A DNA stretch of 25,903 nucleotides from a bacterium (GTDB lineage Bacteria > B130-G9), in the NCBI GenBank assembly GCA_035527515.1, contig DATLAJ010000014.1:1-25903 (forward strand). Reading direction: 5' to 3'. This document shows positions 1-8,117 of this stretch, one piece after another. How positions within the stretch are numbered: the stretch's first letter is position 1; the number at the start of each line of letters is the position of its first letter. A program made the translations under genes and the position numbers. Below the pieces are notes generated by a model that saw nothing but the letters and a program-made list of their open reading frames with translations, had not been told where the DNA came from and ran no database searches.

Positions 1-1
1 C

Positions 2-2470
2 GCGTCCGCACTTGGCTTCGATCTAACTGCCAGCACGCAGGTCATCGAGGAGGGTCTGTCAAGGCTCGAGAATGATGCGGCGTTCGATGCCGAGCATGTG
101 CCCTACATCTATCACCTCTTTGGCCTGAAGTTCCACGGCGAGCCGCTGGCCGCTTTAGAGTCGAAGGCCATCAAGGATAACCTCTGGATAGCGATTAGGA
201 AGCTCTACGAGCGCTGGTCGGTCGAGAAGCCGCTGGTCCTGGTCTTTGAGGATATGCACTGGGCCGACGGCGGCACGAGGGACTACATCGAATACATCAG
301 TGATTTTGTCAGCGACTTCCCTGTCCTTGTCCTTCTTCTATATCGGCCGGCCTACGAGCCGAAGTTCGCCAGGATCGAGCGGATTCCGTTCACGGAGCTG
401 AAAGTAGGTCCGTTGTCAAACCAGGCGGAGACTGACCTTCTGAGCTTCTACCTGGCCTCGGGCGACAAGGAGCAGGCGCTTATCCAGCGCCTCAAGAAAT
501 ACTCGGAGGGCAACCCGCTCTTCGCTGAGGAGCTCCTTCACCTCCTTTTGGAGCGGGGCAAGCTCAGGCGTGAGAATGGTAAGATGCACCTGACCGGGCC
601 GATTGAGGAGATGCCTCTGCCCACGGTCCTTTCGGGCGTTCTGGCCGAGCGGTTCGACCGGCTAACTCGCGTCGACAAGCGGGTGGCCTACTACGGCGCC
701 GTCATCGGCAGTTCGTTTTTTTACAGCCTGCTTTCGGACCTGCATGGCCGGCTGCACGGCTCGCCAGAAGTTCGCGACGCTCTAGGGACACTGGTGAGCA
801 GAGAGATTATCTTTGAAAGGGCGGTCGAGCCTGAGCTGGAATACACTTTCAAGCACGCTTTGACGCGGGAGATGCTTGTCTCCCGCCTCGTGGACAGCCT
901 GCGCCAGGAGCTCTCTGGGCTTATCGCCAAGCGAATCGAGGAGCTCTACAAGGACCGGCTGGACGAGTTTCACGGGACGCTCTCGGAGCACTACGAGGCC
1001 GCCGGCGACATTGAGAAGGCCGCCCGACACGCCGCATTCCACGCCATCCACGAGCAGAAGCAACAGCGCAACTTTGAGGCCCTTAACGCCTTCGAGCGCT
1101 ACGACCGGCTTATGAGCCGTGTAGGGGCAGACCTGCGTGTCTGCCCTGAAGATGGAGCTGGCGTGCTTTCGACCGAGGAACAGGCCGACCTGCTCGATTC
1201 TCGGATCAGCGTGCTTGATGTGATGGGGCGCTGGGACGATGCCCTACCTCTGTCCGAGGAGCTCGCAAGCCTAGAGAACGGCAAATGGCGTGCCAAGTCG
1301 CTCAACTGGCAGGCCCGGATCAAATCTGAGACTGGGGAATACAACGCAGCGCTTGACCTCGCGAACGCAGCGCTTGACTTGGTCCGTCAAACGCAGGATC
1401 GCAAGGAGCACGCGAGTTTACTTAACCAGATCGGCAACGTGCACCTGAGCCGCTGCGATTATGACGAAGCGCTGCGGTGCTATGCCGAAGCGCTTGCGAT
1501 GCATCGGGAGTTGGGCGACAAGCGCGGCATCCCGAGATTGGTGGGCAACATGGGTAACCTCTACGTAGAGAGAGGCGACTACGACGAAGCGCTGCGCTGC
1601 TATGAGGAAGCGCTTTGTTTCTTCCGGGCGTCGGGCGACAAGGGCGGCATCGCGATGGCCGTGGCTAACATGGCGGAGCTCCACAGAAGGCGGGGCGGTT
1701 ACGATGAAGCGCTGCGCTGCTATGACCAGGCGCTTGCGATGCATTGGGAGTTGGGCAAGAAGGGCAGCATCGCGATTGTCGTGGCCAACATGGGCACCGT
1801 CCACCGCAGCCTGGGTGATTACGACAAAGCGCTGCGCTGCTTCGAGGAGTCGCTTGCGATCCATCGGGCGTTGGGCGACAAGCGCGGCATCGCGATCGTC
1901 GTGGGCAACATCGGCGCCGTCCATAATGCCCGTGGCGATTACGACAAAGCGCTGCGCTGCTTCGAGGAGTCGCTTGCGATCCGTCGGGCGTTGGGCGACA
2001 AGCGCGGCATCGCGATCGTCGTGGGCAACATCGGCGCCGTCCGGGCCCACAGGGGCGAGTGGACTGACGCGAAGGAGGCCGGGCAGGAGGCTGAGGAGAT
2101 CGCCCGCTCTACCGACAGCCTGTCACAGCTTGCTTTCTCACTGTCAGTCCTGTGTCGGGCCGAGGCTGGCTTGGGGAGGTGGGATGCGTCTCTGTCCTGT
2201 GGCGCAGAGGCCCTTTCTCTGGCGAATAAGATCGAGGATCAGGAAAACGTGCTCGATTCCCGGCTGGCCCTCTCTGAGTCGCACGTTCAGATGGTGCGGT
2301 GGTATGACGAGGGCAAGCAGAACGAGGCGCCGCCCCTTTCCCGGGACGAGGCTCTCGCCAAAGCGACCGACTACGCCAACCAGGCGAAGGAGCTCGCCGA
2401 GGCGAAGGACATGAAGGGCTACGTGAAGGAGGCGGACGCACTGCTGGCCGAGATCGACAAGCTCGGCTGA
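2..2470 (+). CDS. AAA-ATPase with TPR repeats (5' end cut by window)
   Basis: The reading frame is open from base 2, so the start lies outside the window; 822 residues are visible. The visible part begins inside an AAA_16/STAND-like ATPase: a Walker B-like strand LVLVFEDMHWAD around positions 235-270, then the helical region usual in predictive ATPases fused to adenylate cyclases or kinases (NPLFAEELLHLLL). The Walker A motif would be upstream. From about 1340 the protein is TPR, with five nearly regular 40-residue units (DYDEALRCYEEALAxHRxLGDKxGI) and a degenerate C-terminal stretch. Proteins of this kind are large cytoplasmic signalling ATPases whose N-terminus often carries a cyclase, kinase or DNA-binding domain; that part cannot be seen. 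An in-frame copy of a dispersed palindrome encodes VGADLRVCPE (1121-1150). The domain call is firm, the biological role unknown. Confidence 0.85.
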   Translation, partial: ASALGFDLTASTQVIEEGLSRLENDAAFDAEHVPYIYHLFGLKFHGEPLAALESKAIKDNLWIAIRKLYERWSVEKPLVLVFEDMHWADGGTRDYIEYISDFVSDFPVLVLLLYRPAYEPKFARIERIPFTELKVGPLSNQAETDLLSFYLASGDKEQALIQRLKKYSEGNPLFAEELLHLLLERGKLRRENGKMHLTGPIEEMPLPTVLSGVLAERFDRLTRVDKRVAYYGAVIGSSFFYSLLSDLHGRLHGSPEVRDALGTLVSREIIFERAVEPELEYTFKHALTREMLVSRLVDSLRQELSGLIAKRIEELYKDRLDEFHGTLSEHYEAAGDIEKAARHAAFHAIHEQKQQRNFEALNAFERYDRLMSRVGADLRVCPEDGAGVLSTEEQADLLDSRISVLDVMGRWDDALPLSEELASLENGKWRAKSLNWQARIKSETGEYNAALDLANAALDLVRQTQDRKEHASLLNQIGNVHLSRCDYDEALRCYAEALAMHRELGDKRGIPRLVGNMGNLYVERGDYDEALRCYEEALCFFRASGDKGGIAMAVANMAELHRRRGGYDEALRCYDQALAMHWELGKKGSIAIVVANMGTVHRSLGDYDKALRCFEESLAIHRALGDKRGIAIVVGNIGAVHNARGDYDKALRCFEESLAIRRALGDKRGIAIVVGNIGAVRAHRGEWTDAKEAGQEAEEIARSTDSLSQLAFSLSVLCRAEAGLGRWDASLSCGAEALSLANKIEDQENVLDSRLALSESHVQMVRWYDEGKQNEAPPLSRDEALAKATDYANQAKELAEAKDMKGYVKEADALLAEIDKLG
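1121..1146 (+). repeat. In-frame copy of a dispersed palindromic repeat (GADLRVCP-type)
   Basis: The 26 bases start GTAGGGGCAGACCTGC and end GTGTCTGCCC. They match the left arm of the intergenic inverted repeat at 13248-13272 except for two substitutions and one inserted base. Here the copy is read in frame inside the ATPase gene as VGADLRVCP, between TPR-type helices, so it looks like a tolerated insertion. Confidence 0.7.
1427..2026 (+). repeat. Five 120-bp tandem repeats encoding TPR units
   Basis: Units begin near 1427, 1547, 1667, 1787 and 1907, each 40 codons long. Units 4 and 5 are nearly identical: 1816-1920 against 1936-2040 differ at one base. Earlier units are more diverged. The pattern fits recent in-frame unit duplication in a TPR array, so copy number may vary between strains or be mis-assembled. 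Confidence 0.9.
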
Positions 2471-2498
2471 TTCGGAGTGCGGTATGTTGACGCCGCCA
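2471..2498 (+). repeat. Degenerate copy of the 34-bp dispersed repeat
   Basis: Directly after the ATPase stop codon the sequence GGAGTGCGG....TTGACGCCGC repeats the core of the exact 34-bp element found at 5251-5284 and 13026-13059, with several substitutions. The GGCGTCAA/TTGACGCC-type symmetry could give a weak hairpin after the gene. Confidence 0.5.
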
Positions 2499-2930
2499 AG
2501 GCGGGTGTAAAGGCGGGAGTTCCACTTGCGGTGGGGTGATGGCAAAGACGGACGTAACATGGCAGCGTTGTGTCTGATTGATCGTCCCTGAATGGGGCGA
2601 ATATGAGAATCCGTAGTGAAACCTACGGAATCGGGGGAACCAGTCGCGACCTCGTCCCCGAAAGGGTCGAACAGCCCCATCTACAGGGCTATGTGCATCC
2701 CCTCCAGGGCTGGGGATGTTTTCTTTGGATTCTCGATCCGTAGGCTGGGCCGGCGGCCGGCGACTACGGCTATCCACGTTAACCCCCTTTCGGGGATTTG
2801 CAGCGGGCGTTAGGTCCTAAGACTTTGCTGCAAAAACAGCAACACGCACCCGGTGTCAATCCCCATGAAACCAAAAACCGTGCCATGAACCACTCCAAAA
2901 CAGAATGGGAAAACTCCTCAGAAGAATAGC
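2499..2930. repeat. Non-coding gap with repeat modules and hairpins
   Basis: No convincing gene is seen here. At 2610-2629 there is a 7-bp stem (TCCGTAG/CTACGGA) with loop TGAAAC. At 2761-2798, on the minus strand, lies one copy of a module reading AATCCCCGAAAGGGGGTTAAC followed after five bases by TAGCCGTAGTCG; a second copy occurs at 7926-7962 (+). A further CCCGAAAGGG lies near 2658. The open frames across this stretch have repeat-like, unrecognisable translations. It looks like a patch of dispersed repeats with no surviving gene. Confidence 0.55.
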
Positions 2931-2959
2931 TTGACACCAGGTTTGGGAATACCTATTGT
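2931..2959 (+). promoter_or_regulatory. Sigma70-type promoter of the tetR-radical SAM pair
   Basis: The -35 box TTGACA (2931-2936) and -10 box TATTGT (2954-2959) are separated by exactly 17 bases. They lie about 70 bases upstream of the TetR start codon, and nothing else in this gap could use them. Confidence 0.75.
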
Positions 2960-2983
2960 GGTTCTGGAATGAGTATTCCAAAC
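2941..2983. promoter_or_regulatory. Putative TetR operator overlapping the promoter
   Basis: TGGAAT (2965-2970) and ATTCCA (2975-2980) form a 6-4-6 palindrome just after the -10 box. A further half site, TTTGGGAATAC (2942-2952), lies between -35 and -10 and mirrors GTATTCCAAAC (2973-2983). Three GGAAT half sites around the expected transcription start fit autorepression by the adjacent TetR protein. The site is seen in the sequence; its use is inferred. Confidence 0.6.
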
Positions 2984-3031
2984 GTTGAATTAGTCTAACT
3001 TGCAGAAACAGTCAGTGAGGATTTGCCGAGA

Positions 3032-3661
3032 ATGAACATCGGACGGAAAGAGAGAGAAAGGCGCATGCGACGTGAGATGATACTTCAGGCGGCGGAGTCC
3101 ATTTTCGCTCGGAAGGGTTACTCCGGAGCAACTATGGAGGAGGTCGCGAAGAGCTCCGAGTTCGGCATGTCAACTCTTTACAAGTTTTTCCGCAGCAAGG
3201 TCGAGCTGTATTCGGCAATCATCGATGAGAAGCTCTCGAGGCTTCAGGAAAGCTTGGTCGAGGTCAAGGGGATGGAGCTGCACTGGCGTAACGCCATTGA
3301 GCGTTTTGTTCAGGATTATCTCCGCTTTTTCCAAGAGAACACGAATTTTTTCAAGATATATATGACAGAGAAGTTTGGCTCGGATTATGAGCCAAAGGAG
3401 GAGCTCTACGCACGGGCGAAGGCTCGGATCGCAAGCTACGTGGAACATGCCGAGAGCGAGTTACGGGATTGGATAGAGGAAGGTCATCTGGGCAGCTCGG
3501 GCTCGCGTGCTCGAGCGCTTGCGCTTTTGAGCACCATTGAAACGTACCTTTCTAGGTGGCTTGGGAAGGACAGTGATGCTAGCCCGGACGAAGAGGCATC
3601 TTTCATAATGAACGTACTTTTCGCCCCAGCCAACACGACACAAGTGGGAGCGGTCGAATAG
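3032..3661 (+). CDS. TetR/AcrR-family transcriptional regulator
   Basis: This is a 209-residue protein. Its N-terminal helix-turn-helix (about residues 10-60, IFARKGYSGATMEEVAKSS then STLYKFFRSKVELY) is a textbook TetR DNA-binding domain. The rest is a helical ligand-binding and dimerisation domain with no recognisable specificity. The ATG at 3032 is preferred to the TTG at 3023: GTGAGG (3015-3020) lies 11 bases before the ATG but only 2 before the TTG. A sigma70 promoter and an inverted repeat lie directly upstream, so it probably represses itself and the radical SAM gene 72 bases downstream on the same strand. Family assignment is secure; the effector is unknown. Confidence 0.93.
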   Translation: MNIGRKERERRMRREMILQAAESIFARKGYSGATMEEVAKSSEFGMSTLYKFFRSKVELYSAIIDEKLSRLQESLVEVKGMELHWRNAIERFVQDYLRFFQENTNFFKIYMTEKFGSDYEPKEELYARAKARIASYVEHAESELRDWIEEGHLGSSGSRARALALLSTIETYLSRWLGKDSDASPDEEASFIMNVLFAPANTTQVGAVE

Positions 3662-3733
3662 CCGCTTCTGACGGAGGGTTGGCTGGAGTTTAGTTTTTTA
3701 TTCTTTGGGAGACCGTTGTGAGGGAGGTTTGAG

Positions 3734-5209
3734 ATGAGAAGAGTACTCATTCAACGGCTTCAGGAAGGCGTCGCCAAGCGCTTGGGCAACAAGATCATGG
3801 CGGCCCTTGCTGATGGCTCGGATGAGGAGATCATCCGGATGACCAATTATTGGGAGCGGCTCGCGGTTGTGGAGGACCACAAGGCTGGGGCTCGTGGCCT
3901 GCGCGAGATAATCGAGAAGGGGCACCCCATAGGCAAGTGGCTCAAACGGCTGTCTGCTCAGCTAAGCCCAGCGAGCAGGAAAGGTTTTGTGGTCAACGTG
4001 TTTGCCAACTCGATGTTTGTTGGTGAGGAGAAGAGGCTTGCGTTCAGGGACCGCGAGGGGTTCAGGCCGCCCGATCTCATCGTCTTTAGCGTAACTTCGC
4101 GCTGCAACCTGAACTGTCGTGGCTGTTGGGCCAGGGAATACCGAGACACTACTGCTGATCTCTCTTGGGACGTCATCGACAGAACCATCACGGAGGCGAA
4201 GGAGCGGTTTGGGCTCCACTTCTTTACTATCGCGGGCGGCGAGCCGTTCATGCGGCCGGACATGCTTGACCTTTATGCCAAGCACAACGATTGCTGGTTC
4301 CTCATCTATACAAATGGCACCCTCGTCACCAAGGATGTTGCCAAGCGACTCGCCAAACTTGGCAATACCGGGCCGATGCTTAGTGTTGAGGGTCTGGAGG
4401 AGGAGACCGACGCAAGAAGGGGGAAGGGCATCTTCAGGAAGCTTGAGAAAACCGCCAAGATGCTGAGGGACGAGGGCGTTGTGGTTGGCTTCTCGGCTAC
4501 CGCGACGCGACACAACGTCGAGGTGGTCTCAAGCGCGGAGTTCATCGACACGATGCTTGATTGGGGTGCTCTGATAGGGTGGTATTTCCAGTATATCCCG
4601 ATCGGGGACAGGCCAGACACGAGTCTGATGCTGACGCCCCAGCAGCGCGATTTCTTGCGGCGCAGCGTAGATGGGCAGCGCGCCGCCAAACCGATTTTCT
4701 TGGCCGACTTCTGGAACGACGGCACGGCGGTGGACGGCTGCATGGCTGGCGGCAAGAGGTACCTGCACATCAACAACAATGGCGACATCGAGCCGTGCGT
4801 CTTCTGTCACTTCGCAGTGGACAACATCTATGACACCACTGTAACCGAGGCGCTCAAGAGCCCGTTCTTCCGAGCGATCCGCGAGCGCATCCCCTACGAC
4901 GGCAACCTGCTCAGGTGCTGCATGTTAATCGATCGGCCACAGGTTTTCAGAGAACACTACCAGCGTTTCCATCCAAGGCCGACGCACAAGGGCGCAGAGT
5001 CGCTCGTTACAGACCTTGCCGAAGCGCTCGACAGTAACCGGGACGGCGTTTCGGCGATACTCGATAAAGCTTGGGCGGAAGGCGACTGGCAGCACATCCT
5101 TTCTGGCAAGATCGAGAAGGAGGAACGTCAGAAAAGAGCTGCCGCCGACCGTGCTATGCCAGCTGCCACCGGGCCTGGCGCAAGCACCGGTGAAGCGCCG
5201 GCGAGCTGA
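3734..5209 (+). CDS. Radical SAM protein with SPASM-like C-terminal cysteines
   Basis: This is a 491-residue enzyme. After about 100 helical residues comes the radical SAM core: SRCNLNCRGCW holds the CxxxCxxC ligands of the 4Fe-4S cluster (about C124, C128, C131), followed by the SAM-contacting AGGEP motif. A later block resembles a SPASM or twitch region: CMAGGKRYLHI, then NNNGDIEPCVFCHF and LLRCCMLID, giving at least six further cysteines for auxiliary clusters. Such enzymes modify peptides, lipids or cofactors; the substrate cannot be read from sequence. The ATG at 3734 has a good ribosome site (GGGAGG, 3722-3727, spacing 6). It probably forms an operon with the TetR gene. The last ~25 residues are Ala/Pro-rich. 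It is the only possible peptide maturase in this window for the small peptides near 13.6 and 15.7 kb, but no physical link supports that. Confidence 0.88.
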   Translation: MRRVLIQRLQEGVAKRLGNKIMAALADGSDEEIIRMTNYWERLAVVEDHKAGARGLREIIEKGHPIGKWLKRLSAQLSPASRKGFVVNVFANSMFVGEEKRLAFRDREGFRPPDLIVFSVTSRCNLNCRGCWAREYRDTTADLSWDVIDRTITEAKERFGLHFFTIAGGEPFMRPDMLDLYAKHNDCWFLIYTNGTLVTKDVAKRLAKLGNTGPMLSVEGLEEETDARRGKGIFRKLEKTAKMLRDEGVVVGFSATATRHNVEVVSSAEFIDTMLDWGALIGWYFQYIPIGDRPDTSLMLTPQQRDFLRRSVDGQRAAKPIFLADFWNDGTAVDGCMAGGKRYLHINNNGDIEPCVFCHFAVDNIYDTTVTEALKSPFFRAIRERIPYDGNLLRCCMLIDRPQVFREHYQRFHPRPTHKGAESLVTDLAEALDSNRDGVSAILDKAWAEGDWQHILSGKIEKEERQKRAAADRAMPAATGPGASTGEAPAS

Positions 5210-5250
5210 TCGGTTCCGCCAAAAGCAAGATTTAGCCAAGCCAAAGCGGC

Positions 5251-5308
5251 GGCCATTTGGAGTGCGGCGGCTTGACGCCGCTTTCATTGGCGGTGGCTTG
5301 ACACCACC
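5251..5308. repeat. 34-bp dispersed repeat plus related hairpin (possible terminator)
   Basis: Bases 5251-5284 (core GGAGTGCGGCGGCTTGACGC) are identical over 34 bases to 13026-13059. The element folds as GCGGC-TTGA-type stem with GCCGC, followed by CTTT. A variant, GGTGG-CTTGACA-CCACC, follows at 5292-5308. The pair sits between the convergent radical SAM and amrS genes and may act as a two-way terminator. The rest of the 5210-5461 gap shows nothing else. Confidence 0.75.
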
Positions 5309-5461
5309 ACCCTTGCTACTCTGCGAAGCGCTGCGTAGCAGGAGCTCATATACGCCTCTAGAAACCCTGCAACGGAGAGTGGAACGTTTCTGTGCCGTAG
5401 CCTCGCGAAGGCTCATTCTCTAGAGATGACGCCGCGCCAAGCATGGGCTCAGCCGGCGCTC

Positions 5462-6469
5462 TTAGGTTGAAATGATAATCGGGATGGGCTCCCCGCACTT
5501 CTCGCACTTGCCGTCAGAAAGCCCCACAACCTTCACCGTGTAGCCGATTCTATTGACCAGCAAGCTGCCGCAGCTGGGACAATACGTGCAGTTCAGCTTA
5601 TCGTCGATGATGTTTCCGACATACACGAACTTAAGCTTCTCCCTCGCCATGTCGTAGGCCTCAACGAGTGTGGCCATCTGCGTTGGCGGCCTGTTCATCT
5701 TATAGCGGGGGAAATAGCGCGAGAAATGAAGCGGCGTCCCCGGCCCCAGGTTGTCGTGAATCCAGTCAACCAGTTTACGAATCTGGTCCGGGCTGTCGTT
5801 CAAGCCCGGAATGACGAGGTTGGTTATCTCAAGCGCAGCAGCATCCTTCACCTGATTCGCGAAATCAAGGACTGGCTGAAGCCTTGCGCCGCAGACCTTG
5901 CGGTAGAAATCGTCGTCCATCGACTTGATGTCGAGATTGATAGCATCGATGAGGGGCAACAGCATGGCCATCGGCTCGGGGTTGATAAAGCCGTTTGTCA
6001 CCAGCATCGTCTTTAGCCCATGCTCTCTTGCCAGCCTCGACGTCTCGAGCAAATACTCAAACCACATCAACGGCTCGGTATAGGTGAAACTCAGCCCGAT
6101 GCAACGCCGACTACTCTCTGCAAACTCGACTGCGGCCTCTGGCGTCAGGTGCGAGGTCGGAACCCGCGCCTGGGATATCTCCCAGTTTTGGCAGTGCTGG
6201 CAGCTTAAGTTACAGGCGTTAGGCCCGATCGAGAGCAAATAGCTGCCCGGGTAAAAATGATAAAGCGGCTTCTTCTCCACCGGATCGTTGTGCAGTGCGA
6301 TCGTCTCCGAGAAAGTCAAGGCATACAGAGTCCCGCCTCTGTTCTCCCTTCCCCGGCATATCCCCGCCTTGCCGTCAGCAATCTGGCAGTAGTGGGGACA
6401 TAACTTGCACCGGACCCTTCCGCCGTCAAGTCTCTCGTAGAACATCGCCTCTTGCGGCTTACTATCCAT
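5462..6469 (-). CDS. amrS: AmmeMemoRadiSam system radical SAM enzyme
   Basis: This is a 335-residue protein matching the AmrS family along its whole length. The N-terminus is Cys-rich (CKLCPHYCQI, C38). The radical SAM motif is NACNLSCQHCQNW (C86, C90, C93), embedded in the family's characteristic YPGSYLLSIG context. SFTYTEPLMW and the VTNGF strand follow, and a C-terminal zinc-ribbon-like tail holds CTYCPSCG and CEKCG. The family occurs with AmmeMemoRadiSam proteins A and B, but neither partner is visible here, and its reaction is not established. The start codon overlaps the end of the upstream prenyl synthase gene by 8 bases, so the two are probably translationally coupled. Confidence 0.93.
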   Translation of the reverse strand: MDSKPQEAMFYERLDGGRVRCKLCPHYCQIADGKAGICRGRENRGGTLYALTFSETIALHNDPVEKKPLYHFYPGSYLLSIGPNACNLSCQHCQNWEISQARVPTSHLTPEAAVEFAESSRRCIGLSFTYTEPLMWFEYLLETSRLAREHGLKTMLVTNGFINPEPMAMLLPLIDAINLDIKSMDDDFYRKVCGARLQPVLDFANQVKDAAALEITNLVIPGLNDSPDQIRKLVDWIHDNLGPGTPLHFSRYFPRYKMNRPPTQMATLVEAYDMAREKLKFVYVGNIIDDKLNCTYCPSCGSLLVNRIGYTVKVVGLSDGKCEKCGEPIPIIIST

Positions 6470-7556
6470 CGTCTCTACCCATCAGATTACTCTCTCTTTG
6501 CTGCCTCTCGAACTCTGAGAGTGCATCCTCACCCCTCTTGGCCGACACCTCACAGAGCAGCCGCAGCTTAGCACAGAGACCGTCATCACGATTCAGCCCC
6601 GCAACGCTTTCCAAAGCCCCGGCAAAACAGTCGCCAGCAATATCCATCGTCGCACGCAGAGACCCAGATTCAAGCACCACGCGCCTCACCCGAGCGGCTT
6701 CCGCCGGACCCAGTGCTCCACCCGGCCCTCCCGCACGGTCTAACGCACGCTCTGTTGCATACCCACGGCCCAGACCCTCGGCAGACAACATCGCATCACC
6801 AGCATCTCTCAAAGCCAAAATAGTCGGCAAGGTAACGACGCCCTGCAATAGGTCTTGACCCGAAGGTTTCCCCATCGACACCGCATCGCCAACAAAATCC
6901 AAGAGATCATCGACTACCTGAAAGCCCTGTCCGAAATGCCGCCCAAACCTCGAAAGGGCATCACACTCCCCGTCACAATCCCCATGAATGTGTGATCCCA
7001 GCCAGCACGATGCCGCAAACAACTCCGCCGTCTTCATGTTGGTTATGTTCATGTACTCCTCTTGCGTGAGCGAGAAGTTGAACAGGTTCGCTTGCTCCGC
7101 CAGCTCCCCCTTCACACATGTGCCAATGGCGCCCAGCAGCAGCTCAAGAGCCCGGAACTCCCCTCCCTGGGCCAACATGTTAAAACACTTCGCGAAAAGA
7201 TAATCACCAAAAAGAATCGATGCCTTGTCCCCGACAAGTCTCGCCGTCGTAGGCCGACGGCGCCTCATGCCCGATCGGTCTATCACGTCATCATGCAGAA
7301 GTGTAGCTGTGTGGAGCATTTCGAGCGCGCTCGCAATCAGCACACCTCTGCTCCGCTCGGACCGTTCCCCATTTCGCGCAATGAGAAGAAGTAGGCCCGG
7401 CCTGAGCAGCTTTCCCGGTGCCTGAATCGCGGCTAGAAGCCCTTGCCCGTTCGGAAGCTCCTCAGCGCACAGGCGCCTCCCCAATTCATCTCGCACACGT
7501 CCAAGCTCGTCCGAAACATCACCGAACACGCTGCGCTTCGTTGTGCCCGCTCTCAT
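6462..7556 (-). CDS. Polyprenyl diphosphate synthase (trans-isoprenyl)
   Basis: This is a 364-residue enzyme of the IspA/IspB/HepT fold. It adds isopentenyl diphosphate to allylic diphosphates to make a polyprenyl chain, probably for quinones. Seen in the sequence: GKLLRP (about 48-53), the first Asp-rich motif DDVID (89-93) followed by RRRRP, the MKTAELF motif (about 174-180), and the second Asp-rich motif DDLLD (216-220). The residues just before DDVID are small or aromatic-poor (HTATLLH), which in this family goes with long-chain products. ATG at 7556 is chosen over GTG at 7565 because AAGGAAAG lies 8 bases before the ATG but touches the GTG. The gene is followed by amrS with an 8-base overlap. 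Confidence 0.93.
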   Translation of the reverse strand: MRAGTTKRSVFGDVSDELGRVRDELGRRLCAEELPNGQGLLAAIQAPGKLLRPGLLLLIARNGERSERSRGVLIASALEMLHTATLLHDDVIDRSGMRRRRPTTARLVGDKASILFGDYLFAKCFNMLAQGGEFRALELLLGAIGTCVKGELAEQANLFNFSLTQEEYMNITNMKTAELFAASCWLGSHIHGDCDGECDALSRFGRHFGQGFQVVDDLLDFVGDAVSMGKPSGQDLLQGVVTLPTILALRDAGDAMLSAEGLGRGYATERALDRAGGPGGALGPAEAARVRRVVLESGSLRATMDIAGDCFAGALESVAGLNRDDGLCAKLRLLCEVSAKRGEDALSEFERQQRESNLMGRDDG

Positions 7557-8117
7557 TGCATACACTTTCCTTCATGGTCTAGTCCCTTTACCCACCTGAA
7601 CTTACAGCTCTTCAATGGAAGCGTCAACCGACGTGCGCCGCCCTAACAATCAGACCTCGCTCGTGATAAATAATACACAATCCAGTTATACTAGTTTCTG
7701 AATGGCCAGCTCCACTCGTCAAGACCGCGTCCGACTATGCAAGGAGCCAAATCGCTCCGAACAGTCAACCTGATTTCACCGGCTCCGATGCCCAGAAGTC
7801 TCCCCAGAACGGGCTAAGGATTTGGGGTGTGGCTGTGGGGCGGTGTTTTGGGCGAGAAAAAACTCGTGCTTCGTAGCCTTCCCAGAGTAGCAGTGGAATT
7901 AGATTGACGTGATGCCGCGTTTCGCATCCCCAAAGGGGATTAACAACAGTAGCCGTGGGCGTGCGTCCTGAAAGCTGCGGTATGTCTGAGTTGGTGAAAG
8001 GCCGACACATTAACCCAAAGGCATGGGAATGTTAACCGAGTCTTGGGAGCGTATCAGCCCTGAAGGCCTTCTCATAGTCTCCACAATTTCACACGTCAGA
8101 CCTGCCCCGCGCTGGGC
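7557..8117. other. Non-coding gap holding a repeat module
   Basis: I find no gene. The stretch 7926-7962 repeats the module seen inverted at 2761-2798: ATCCCC-AAAGGGG-TTAAC, then TAGCCGT and a GGGCG or AGTCG end. Flanking sequence is unremarkable. No clear terminator follows the DUF2723 gene and no -35/-10 pair with good spacing was found for the prenyl synthase gene. Confidence 0.5.
7926..7962 (+). repeat. CCCC-AAAGGGG-TTAAC-TAGCCGT repeat, second copy
   Basis: This aligns with the reverse complement of 2761-2798 with one gap and about eight substitutions. The conserved parts are the CCCC/GGGG hairpin, TTAAC and TAGCCGT. Finding it twice, in opposite orientations and in two separate gaps, points to a dispersed family. 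Confidence 0.6.

Noticed and set aside
1418-2050. 210-codon minus-strand frame with regular repeats
   Set aside because: Its periodicity is the antisense of the 120-bp TPR units.
2109-2813. Long open frames on both strands across the end of the ATPase gene and the following gap
   Set aside because: They run through dispersed repeats and the antisense of TPR codons; translations are Pro/Arg-rich and domain-free.
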